A stretch of 12,159 nt of DNA from JANXQG01 sp037147235. Its GTDB lineage: Bacteria; Planctomycetota; Planctomycetia; Pirellulales; Thermoguttaceae. Positions 7,165-12,159 of this stretch are shown piece by piece. Location: the NCBI GenBank assembly GCA_037147235.1, contig JBAWVO010000197.1, positions 1 through 12,159 of the forward strand. Direction: 5' to 3'. Position numbers and translations under genes: made by a program. Within the stretch, counting starts at the first letter, position 1. Every line of letters starts with the position of its first letter. A model generated the notes under the pieces. That model searched no databases and had not been told where the DNA came from. It saw nothing but the letters and a program-made list of their open reading frames with translations.

Positions 7165-7197
7165 CCCGTTATTGTCCCGTTATTGTCCCGTTGTCGT
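7165..7197 (+). repeat. 11-bp-period direct repeat upstream of the DUF1080-ChaN gene
   Basis: CCCGTTATTGT occurs at 7165-7175 and again at 7176-7186, followed by a diverged third copy CCCGTTGTCGT at 7187-7197. The 11-bp period places each unit on the same DNA face, as in operators of OmpR/PhoB-type response regulators. It lies 45 bp before the ATG at 7242 and just downstream of a TACAAT hexamer, so it may also fall in the leader RNA. A regulatory role is inferred only. Confidence 0.5.
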
Positions 7198-7241
7198 CCT
7201 GTGAATGCCATTCTTGACCAAGCTAAAAGGAGAGTCATCCC

Positions 7242-8930
7242 ATGCCATGCAAAATTTCTGCCTTGCATTTCCAAACCCTCGTTCTGCCCGCCGCGATCTT
7301 GCTTTTGGCCTCGAACCTCTTCGCCACGGATCTTCCTGGCTACACAGACACACCTTTCCTGCCAGGCTCGAAGTGGCGCGTTCATGATCGCGACCGCCCG
7401 CAGCCGCCGCTGGTCGCCCCTGGCCGCGAACCGGGAGAACCGCCGGCCGATGCAATTGTGTTGTTTGACGGCCACAACCTCGACCAGTGGACCAGCGGAA
7501 AAGCCGGCACAAAGCCCGGTTCCTTCGCCGATGGTGCGATCAACATCCTAAAGACAGGTGAACTCCGCACCAAGAGATCGTTCGGCGATTGTCAGTTGCA
7601 TGTTGAGTGGGCCACACCTGCCAAGGACGACGGAGGGCCGATGAACTGGGGCAACAGCGGTATCCTTTTCTTCGGCAAGTACGAGTTGCAAATCATCGAA
7701 TCGCATGACAGCCGCATCTATGCCGACGGCATTGCCGGTGCCATCTACGGTCAAACGCCGCCGCTGGTCAACGTGTCGCGAAAACCGGGCGAGTGGCAAT
7801 CTTACGACATCGTCTTCACGGCCCCGCGTTTCGAGGGGAAGCGGCTCATCCAACCGGCCTACTTCACCGCGTTCTGGAACGGGGTTCTGGTACAATATCA
7901 CACAGCCTCGCTGGGGCCAATGAAGCATCGTTCTGTAGCCACCTACGATTCGCAGGAGTCCACCGGCCCGCTGGTGCTTCAATACCACAATTCGGCCGTT
8001 CGTTTTCGCAATATCTGGATCCGCCCCTTGAAATTAGATCCGCCATCCGCCATTGCAGCCGATCGGCCCATCGTCTGGGTCGACGTCTGTGAAGGCGAGC
8101 CGACCGAATATGCCAACATCGTCGAGGATCTAGGCAAGGCCCGCGTGGTCTACCTGGGCGAGCGGCACACTCTCCAGCGACACCACGATACCCAGGCAAA
8201 GCTTATCGCCGATTTAGCTCAGGGTGGGACATCGCTGGTCGTGGCCTTGGAGCCGCTCGAAACTTCACAGCAGCCGGACATTGATCGCTTCAACCGTGGT
8301 GAGGTCAATTTTGACGGCATGGCAGCGGCCATCGACTGGGCCAAGCGATGGCCAAGCTACGAGCAATATCGCCCCGTGCTGGAAGCGGCACGCAAGGCCA
8401 AGGCCCCGGTGATCGGACTAAGTCCAAGTCCAGATGTCATCCGCGCGGTTGCGCGGTCCGGTGGCATCGACCGACTCGACCCGAAACTCCGTAAACAACT
8501 CCCCGCGGAGATGGATTTCAAGGATCCCATCTATGAGAAACTCCTCGCAGCGCAGTTGATGGTCCACATGGCTGCGTCACCCCAGCGGCTACGCCCCATG
8601 ATCGAGGCCCAAATTGCTCGCGATGAAGCCATGTCCGCCGCCCTGGCCGACTATCTTCGCTCGGAAGCAGGCCGCAGTCGCAAGGCAGTCGTCGTCTGCG
8701 GCTCAGGGCACATTGCTTATGGCCTTGGTACACCGCAACGGGTCCGCCGCCGCCTGGGCGATCCGAACGACCGCATCGTCGTGTTGGCCGAGTGCGGTGA
8801 CGTTCGCTTATCCGCGGAGGAAAAGGAAGTCGCCCGGCCCGTGGAAATCACCCATGACCAGTTGCGGCAAATTGGACGGCCCGTGGCCGATTACCTGGAA
8901 ATCGTTTGCCCCATTCCGGCCGGTCCCTGA
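7242..8930 (+). CDS. Secreted DUF1080 (3-keto-disaccharide hydrolase type) protein fused to a ChaN-like domain
   Basis: This 562-residue protein starts at ATG 7242 with AAGGAG (7227-7232) 9 nt upstream. Residues 1-28 form a signal peptide (a long hydrophobic stretch then NLFA). Residues about 70-264 are a DUF1080 / 3-keto-disaccharide hydrolase domain with a concanavalin-like fold. It opens with IVLFDGHNLDQW, contains GNSGILFFGKYELQIIES and ends VRFRNIWIRPL. After a linker, residues about 286-510 match ChaN-like proteins of the Tiki/TraB/ChaN (EREEC) superfamily: VVYLGERH (303-309, the GE-x-H motif), VALEPLE, YEQYRPVLEAAR (373-383), IARDEAMSAALADYL, and GSGHIAYGLGTPQRVRRR (487-504). ChaN-type proteins include haem-binding and protease-like members. 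Exact activity is unknown: sugar-glycoside cleavage is plausible for the N-terminal half; the C-terminal half may bind haem or metal, or hydrolyse peptide bonds. The gene is probably monocistronic and converges on queE. Confidence 0.9.
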   Translation: MPCKISALHFQTLVLPAAILLLASNLFATDLPGYTDTPFLPGSKWRVHDRDRPQPPLVAPGREPGEPPADAIVLFDGHNLDQWTSGKAGTKPGSFADGAINILKTGELRTKRSFGDCQLHVEWATPAKDDGGPMNWGNSGILFFGKYELQIIESHDSRIYADGIAGAIYGQTPPLVNVSRKPGEWQSYDIVFTAPRFEGKRLIQPAYFTAFWNGVLVQYHTASLGPMKHRSVATYDSQESTGPLVLQYHNSAVRFRNIWIRPLKLDPPSAIAADRPIVWVDVCEGEPTEYANIVEDLGKARVVYLGERHTLQRHHDTQAKLIADLAQGGTSLVVALEPLETSQQPDIDRFNRGEVNFDGMAAAIDWAKRWPSYEQYRPVLEAARKAKAPVIGLSPSPDVIRAVARSGGIDRLDPKLRKQLPAEMDFKDPIYEKLLAAQLMVHMAASPQRLRPMIEAQIARDEAMSAALADYLRSEAGRSRKAVVVCGSGHIAYGLGTPQRVRRRLGDPNDRIVVLAECGDVRLSAEEKEVARPVEITHDQLRQIGRPVADYLEIVCPIPAGP

Positions 8931-8982
8931 CCGGACATACCGACTACTGGCACTCTGACCCCAACCCACAAATCCATTTAGG

Positions 8983-9696
8983 TCACGTCCCCCGATGGCT
9001 GCCGAACCACTCGATGTGCCGCCGGGGACAGAACGTCAGCCCATGCTCCATGCAGTAGGGGTCCAGCCACTCGGCTTTGGCAGCTAGTTCCTCCAGCTTG
9101 GTGCCCATGGGCATAAGCAATACGCGGCGGCGATCGATCTCGGGAAAATCGGCTAGGTAGGCAGTCACTTCCGCGCAATCGGCCGGGCTGTTGACGACAA
9201 ACTTGAACTGGCAGTCGTACTCGGCATGGAGTCGCCGCAAGATATCCGGTGCGGCCCGGTTCCGATTGTGTAGCCCGATCCACTCCGGGGCCTCATTCAT
9301 GTGCGGCGTCGAATTTGACAGCTTGGGACTGACGGCCATCAGATCGCACTGCACCGGTTGATAACACGTGCCCGCAGTCTCGATTGTGATGTGCATTCCC
9401 CGCTGCCGCAGTTCCGCACAGAATGGAACCATCTCCGGCAGCATCATCGGCTCGCCGCCGGTGACAACGACGTGGCGGAGAGCGGCCTCCCCTGCCGTTC
9501 TCTCCCTTGCCGTTTTTTCCACAATAGCCACCACTTCCTCGACCGAAAAGTAATCCCCTTCCGGCTCCCAGGAAGCATAACGCGTATCGCAGAAGCGACA
9601 GCGGATATTGCAGCCGCTGACGCGGACAAAGACGCTTTCGACGCCCGTCAAACGGCCTTCGCCCTGCAGCGATCGGAAAATTTCAGCGATACGCAT
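8983..9696 (-). CDS. queE: QueE, 7-carboxy-7-deazaguanine synthase (radical SAM)
   Basis: QueE converts 6-carboxy-tetrahydropterin to 7-carboxy-7-deazaguanine, a step in preQ0/queuosine synthesis in the cytoplasm. The protein has 237 residues. It begins with the family hallmark RIAEIFRSLQGEG and carries the radical SAM cluster motif C29-x3-C33-x2-C36 (CNIRCRFCDTRYASW), where SAM and the 4Fe-4S cluster bind. The TGGEP motif is at 79-83 and ETAGT follows at about 105. The C-terminal segment DRRRVLLMPMG and LTFCPRRHIEWFG are also family-typical. It lies 137 bp downstream of queC on the same strand, so the two are probably one operon. Odd feature: the region directly before the ATG (ctgaccacttccctc) has no purine-rich Shine-Dalgarno and instead merges into a heptamer repeat. 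The gene converges on the DUF1080-ChaN gene with a 52-bp gap. Confidence 0.96.
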   Translation of the reverse strand: MRIAEIFRSLQGEGRLTGVESVFVRVSGCNIRCRFCDTRYASWEPEGDYFSVEEVVAIVEKTARERTAGEAALRHVVVTGGEPMMLPEMVPFCAELRQRGMHITIETAGTCYQPVQCDLMAVSPKLSNSTPHMNEAPEWIGLHNRNRAAPDILRRLHAEYDCQFKFVVNSPADCAEVTAYLADFPEIDRRRVLLMPMGTKLEELAAKAEWLDPYCMEHGLTFCPRRHIEWFGSHRGT

Positions 9697-9703
9697 GAGG
9701 GAA

Positions 9704-9787
9704 GTGGTCAGTGGTCAGTTGTCCGTGGTCAGTTGTCAGTGGTCAGTGGTCAGTGGTCAGTGGTCAGTGGTCAGTTGTCAGTTGTCG
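9704..9787. repeat. Heptanucleotide tandem repeat, 12 units, before queE
   Basis: Twelve consecutive 7-bp units run from 9704 to 9787: eight GTGGTCA, two GTTGTCA, one GTTGTCC and one GTTGTCG (TGACCAC on the queE strand). It ends 7 bp before the queE start and lies in the queC-queE gap. The variant units are not random: they carry the same G to T change at position 3. Such arrays recall the heptamer STRR repeats of cyanobacteria. The array could change length by slippage and so alter queE translation or transcript structure; this is inference. Confidence 0.95.
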
Positions 9788-9806
9788 GCCATGTCTTGAT
9801 AGCCCC

Positions 9807-9841
9807 CACGCCTCGCGCTCCACGCCCCCCGCCTCACGCCT
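9807..9841. repeat. Second, GC-rich degenerate heptamer array overlapping the queC stop
   Basis: Five 7-bp units can be read in register: CACGCCT, CGCGCTC, CACGCCC, CCCGCCT and CACGCCT (9807-9841). The array includes the queC stop codon (9834-9836) and its last codons. It is unrelated in sequence to the neighbouring GTGGTCA array but shares the 7-bp period. The degeneracy makes this weaker than the first array. Confidence 0.55.
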
Positions 9842-10547
9842 GATACCGCAACGGGTCGCGGAGGCCCGCTTCGGCAAAGCCCTTCCGCCGTAACTGGCAC
9901 GCATCGCAGCGGCCGCAACTAATGCCATCTTCGTCGGGATCGTAGCATGAGTGTGTCAAAGCGTAGTCGACGCCTAATTCGGTGCCGCGGCGAATAATCT
10001 GAGCCTTCGTGAGATGAATCAGCGGCGTCCGAATGGTGAATTTCAGTTGGCCTTCAACGCCGGCCTTGGTCGCCAAATTGGCCAGCCGTTGAAATGCATC
10101 AATGTATTCGGGGCGGCAATCGGGATATCCGCTATAATCGACTGCATTGACACCCAAGAAAATATCGGCCGCCCCGACGGTCTCGGCAAAGGCCAGGGCC
10201 AGGGAAAGCAGCACCGTGTTCCGCGCCGGGACGTAGGTCACCGGGATGCCCTCCAACATGGCATCGGCCGACCGGTCCTTGGGTACGTCCAGTGCGTCGG
10301 TCAGGGCACTGCCGCCCAGTTGCCCCAAATCAACATCCAGGATCACATGCCGGCAGACATCGACCGCCCGGGCCACGTGCCGCGCCGCCTCAATCTCAAA
10401 GTGATGCCGCTGTCCATAGTCCACCGAGAGCGCGTAGAGTTCGTAACCCTCATTCCGGGCGATGGCGGCCGTGGTCGCCGAGTCAAGCCCCCCAGATAGA
10501 AGGATTACGGCCGGCAGTTCTGGTTTTAGTGGATTGGTACTGATCAT
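9834..10547 (-). CDS. queC: QueC, 7-cyano-7-deazaguanine (preQ0) synthase
   Basis: QueC uses ATP and ammonia to turn 7-carboxy-7-deazaguanine into preQ0. From ATG 10547 it has 237 residues, normal for the family. The PP-loop ATP-binding motif is SGGLDS at 18-23. Further family signatures are SVDYGQRHHFE, VPARNTVLLSLALA, and VDYSGYPDCRPEYIDAFQ. The C-terminal zinc site is present, with Cys at about 201, 211, 214 and 217 (SCYDPDEDG, then CGRCDAC). ATG 10547 is chosen because AGGA lies just upstream on this strand (caggaattcATG); a TTG at 10562 would add five residues and is less likely. It is the first gene of a queC-queE unit and is divergent from queF, whose start lies 46 bp away. Its stop lies inside a GC-rich heptamer array. 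Confidence 0.96.
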   Translation of the reverse strand: MISTNPLKPELPAVILLSGGLDSATTAAIARNEGYELYALSVDYGQRHHFEIEAARHVARAVDVCRHVILDVDLGQLGGSALTDALDVPKDRSADAMLEGIPVTYVPARNTVLLSLALAFAETVGAADIFLGVNAVDYSGYPDCRPEYIDAFQRLANLATKAGVEGQLKFTIRTPLIHLTKAQIIRRGTELGVDYALTHSCYDPDEDGISCGRCDACQLRRKGFAEAGLRDPLRYQA

Positions 10548-10580
10548 GAATTCCTGGTACAATTATTATTCCCTGAAGGA

Positions 10581-10585
10581 AAGGA
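10581..10585 (+). promoter_or_regulatory. Shine-Dalgarno site supporting a GTG start for queF
   Basis: AAGGA (10581-10585) is 8 nt before GTG 10594, and a second AAGGA lies at 10576-10580. The frame is open further upstream through ATG 10546, but the site before that codon is poor, and that start would overlap the first codon of divergent queC. The GTG start gives a compact QueF beginning close to the conserved core. Confidence 0.6.
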
Positions 10586-10593
10586 ACTTTCAA

Positions 10594-10962
10594 GTGAGCC
10601 AAAATTTCCGCGACGTTTTAGAGACATTTGAAAATCAGTACCCCAGTCGCGATTATACGATCGAGATCGTTTGTCCTGAGTTCACCTCAGTTTGTCCCAA
10701 GACCGGCCAGCCCGATTTTGGCACCCTGACGTTTCGTTACATACCCGACCGAAAGTGCGTGGAGTTGAAAAGCCTGAAACTTTATCTCCAGCAATTCCGC
10801 AATGAGGGGATTTTTTACGAAAATGTAACGAATCGAATTCTCGACGACCTCGTATCGCTTTTGGCTCCTCGGCGGATAGAATTGAAGGCTGCCTTCACGG
10901 CCCGCGGCGGCATTACAACGACCATTACGGCCACCTTTACCAAAAACGTGACCTCCAGTTGA
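10594..10962 (+). CDS. queF: QueF, NADPH-dependent preQ0 reductase (short type)
   Basis: QueF reduces the nitrile of preQ0 to the amine preQ1, the base that Tgt inserts into tRNA. From GTG 10594 the protein has 122 residues, in the short single-domain range. The catalytic segment CPEFTSVCPKTGQPDFG is intact: nucleophile Cys34 and Asp41. It is followed by CVELKSLKLYLQQFRNEGIFYE (about 55-76), which carries the Glu residues that hold the substrate. The C-terminal ARGGITTTITATF is also typical. ATG 10546 is an alternative start that would add 16 residues. queF is divergent from queC-queE, so preQ1 synthesis genes are split over two short transcripts. Its 3' end (10913-10948) is repeated downstream at 10986-11021. 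The call as a reductase and not GTP cyclohydrolase I rests on the VCPKTGQPDF motif. Confidence 0.95.
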   Translation: MSQNFRDVLETFENQYPSRDYTIEIVCPEFTSVCPKTGQPDFGTLTFRYIPDRKCVELKSLKLYLQQFRNEGIFYENVTNRILDDLVSLLAPRRIELKAAFTARGGITTTITATFTKNVTSS

Positions 10963-11021
10963 TCATCCAACCATGGCCACCGATTTTACAACGACCATTA
11001 CGGCCACCTTTATCAAAAACG
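10913..11021 (+). repeat. Partial duplication of the queF 3' end
   Basis: A 36-bp stretch at 10913-10948, encoding the queF C-terminus (TTTITATFTKN), recurs at 10986-11021 with one mismatch (c10940 against t11013), an offset of 73 bp. The second copy lies after the queF stop. Read in its own frame it gives TTTITATFIKNA then TAA (11024-11026), which looks like a natural QueF ending. The offset is not a multiple of three, so the copies are out of frame with each other. This looks like a recent duplication that left a fossil or alternative gene end between queF and the isomerase gene. Confidence 0.85.
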
Positions 11022-11045
11022 CCTAACTGGCGGAGACCAGCCATC

Positions 11046-12059
11046 ATGAACGAAATACCGCGTGTTATCCTCTCGGGCTTTGCCGACGAATCGGCGAATA
11101 ACAAGACTGCCACCGAGCAGTTCGTCGCTTTTGCCGCGTTGGGCCTACAATATTACAGCATTCGCTTCATCGACGCCGGCCAAGGCGTGAAGAATGTCAT
11201 GAAGCTGAGTTTGGCGGAGATCCAGAAGATCCGCCAGCTTCAGAATGAGTATGGCCTGAATGTCTCGTCGATCGGCTCGCCCATCGGCAAGATCAAACTG
11301 GTCGATGTCGAGGATGGCACGAAGAACACCTACGTTCCTTTCGAGAAATACCTAGCCACCGACGTGCAGAAGGCATGCGAACTGGCTCACGCCTTCGAGA
11401 CCAAGCTGATCCGCGGTTTCTCATTTTACCATCCCAAGGGAAGCGATCCACGGGAGCATCTTTCGCAGGTTGTCGACCACTTGGGGCATATCGCCGAGGC
11501 ATTCCACCGTTCCGACCTGACTTTCGGCCTTGAGGTGGAAGCGAACCTCGTGGGCAGCAACGGTTTGATCCTGGCCGAGATTTACCGCCAAGTGAACCAT
11601 CCAGCCATGATGCTGATCTTCGACGGAGGCAACATTCTTTCTCAGGGATTTTCCACGGCCGAGGTGTTTGGGCAATACCTGGCGATGAAACCGGGCCTCG
11701 GCTGGATCCACATCAAGGACTATCGCAATGGTCCATCGGTAACCAAGGGAGGCCCTGTCGATGAAGACCAACTGGCCAATTTCGTTCCCGCCGACCTGGG
11801 AGATTCGGGTTACGAGACGATCCTGCGCGACTTCCGCCAGATTCTGCCGTCGCTGGAAAGCAAGTTCGCACGGCGAGGACTCCCCGGCGTGTTCCTCGAT
11901 CTGGAACCGCATGTCAAAGGCGGCGGGCAGTTTGGCGGCTTCAGCGGGCCGGACGGAATGGGTGTCGCCCTGCGCGGTCTTTGCCGCGTGCTGGACTATG
12001 TCGGCATCGACTATCACCTCCGCGACTTCGACGACGTGCGAGCCGCGCGGGGATTTTGA
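11046..12059 (+). CDS. TIM-barrel sugar isomerase/epimerase family protein (xylose isomerase-like)
   Basis: The product (337 residues from ATG 11046) belongs to the xylose isomerase-like TIM-barrel superfamily, AP endonuclease 2 type, which includes IolE, hydroxypyruvate isomerase and 3-keto-sugar or tagatose epimerases. Barrel strands and likely metal ligands are visible: FGLEVEANLVGS (160-171, Glu163/165), MLIFDGGNI (189-197, Asp193), LGWIHIKDY (218-226, His222) and GVFLDLEPHVKGGG (281-294, Glu287). No signal peptide is present, so it should be cytoplasmic. The start was chosen because GGAG (11032-11035) is 10 nt upstream; the frame is open further back, but only through the duplicated queF tail. 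It lies 83 bp after queF and may share its transcript, though a functional link with queuosine is not expected. Substrate unknown; the metal assignments are by analogy. Confidence 0.9.
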   Translation: MNEIPRVILSGFADESANNKTATEQFVAFAALGLQYYSIRFIDAGQGVKNVMKLSLAEIQKIRQLQNEYGLNVSSIGSPIGKIKLVDVEDGTKNTYVPFEKYLATDVQKACELAHAFETKLIRGFSFYHPKGSDPREHLSQVVDHLGHIAEAFHRSDLTFGLEVEANLVGSNGLILAEIYRQVNHPAMMLIFDGGNILSQGFSTAEVFGQYLAMKPGLGWIHIKDYRNGPSVTKGGPVDEDQLANFVPADLGDSGYETILRDFRQILPSLESKFARRGLPGVFLDLEPHVKGGGQFGGFSGPDGMGVALRGLCRVLDYVGIDYHLRDFDDVRAARGF

Positions 12060-12096
12060 GTTACAAATACAAAAAAACGGCTCTCCGCCAAGTTTG

Positions 12097-12159
12097 TGGT
12101 GCGAGCGTCTCGCCTGCCTGGTTCAACCACAACATCTTGGGCAGGCGACGCCCGCACCA
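12097..12159. repeat. Imperfect inverted repeat at the window end
   Basis: The arm TGGTGCGAGCGTC followed by TCGCCTGCC (12097-12118) pairs with GGCAGGCGACGCCCGCACCA (12140-12159), with one mismatch and a 2-nt bulge, around a 21-nt loop. It starts 38 bp after the isomerase stop and may extend past the window. It differs in sequence from the other palindromes here. A role as a transcript 3'-end structure or a REP-like element is plausible; no U-tract follows within view. Confidence 0.8.

Larger units (their letters stand above)
6876..7241. other. Non-coding stretch of 366 bp between divergent genes
   Basis: This gap separates the minus-strand DUF4258/DUF2283 pair from the + strand DUF1080-ChaN gene, so it should hold promoters in both directions. 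It contains a compound palindrome (6991-7076), an 11-bp-period direct repeat (7165-7197), and an AT-rich patch at about 6907-6945 (ttaactgataaagtttaatc) near the small gene pair. TACAAT at 7155-7160 resembles a -10 box for the + strand gene but lacks a good -35 match. I see no convincing gene or structured RNA in it. Confidence 0.6.

Noticed and set aside
6325..7241. A phoU gene downstream of pstB
   Set aside because: No PhoU-like protein is encoded in any frame here; the region holds the two small minus-strand genes and non-coding DNA.
8920..8934. CCGGT/ACCGG hairpin over the stop of the DUF1080-ChaN gene as a terminator
   Set aside because: Only 5 bp of stem, overlapping the stop codon and without a T-run; too weak to annotate.
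9704..9841. CRISPR array
   Set aside because: The repeat units are 7 bp and contiguous with no spacers.
9358..9843. Plus-strand open frame with a repetitive SVVSGQW-type translation
   Set aside because: The repetitive peptide is a by-product of the GTGGTCA heptamer array, and the rest is antisense to queE.
10462..10593. Long N-terminal extension of QueF
   Set aside because: Upstream residues are antisense to queC and absent from known QueF proteins; GTG 10594 has a good ribosome-binding site.
10959..11045. 29-residue N-terminal extension of the isomerase-family protein
   Set aside because: It would be encoded by the duplicated queF tail in another frame; ATG 11046 has GGAG upstream and begins the barrel fold directly.

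Overview
The window looks like a chromosomal segment of a planctomycete (Planctomycetota, probably near the Pirellulales). This is inferred from a secreted DUF1080 (3-keto-disaccharide hydrolase type) protein, a large TIM-barrel sugar isomerase, very large PstC/PstA permeases, moderately GC-rich coding DNA and many palindromic or short-period repeats between genes. No rRNA, tRNA, CRISPR array, transposase or phage gene was seen.

Region 1 (1-6350) is a complete high-affinity phosphate ABC transporter operon on the + strand, pstS-pstC-pstA-pstB. A candidate Pho box precedes it: direct CTAACA-like repeats with an 11-bp period at 86-118, plus two further copies. PstS captures phosphate outside the inner membrane, PstC and PstA form the channel, and PstB hydrolyses ATP. 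Both permeases are much longer than the classic form. PstC has about 440 extra residues with propeller-like repeats between its first and second membrane segments, and PstA has about 250 residues including a long coiled coil. A palindromic element separates pstC from pstA and a hairpin follows pstB. No phoU is present in the window.

Region 2 (6435-7241) holds two tiny minus-strand genes, a DUF4258-like and a DUF2283 protein, with a 3-nt gap, arranged like a toxin-antitoxin pair. A 366-bp non-coding stretch follows, containing an 86-bp nested palindrome and an 11-bp-period direct repeat.

Region 3 (7242-8930) is one secreted two-domain protein: an N-terminal DUF1080 domain fused to a C-terminal ChaN-like (Tiki/TraB/ChaN superfamily) domain. 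This fusion is the most unusual gene in the window.

Region 4 (8983-10962) is a 7-deazaguanine (queuosine precursor) cluster. queC and queE are on the minus strand and queF diverges on the + strand. QueE makes CDG, QueC makes preQ0 and QueF reduces it to preQ1; QueD, QueA and Tgt must be encoded elsewhere. Two different heptanucleotide repeat arrays fill the queC-queE gap, and queE has no visible Shine-Dalgarno sequence. The 3' tail of queF is duplicated 73 bp downstream.

Region 5 (11046-12159) is a TIM-barrel sugar isomerase/epimerase-family gene, possibly co-transcribed with queF, followed by another inverted repeat at the window edge.
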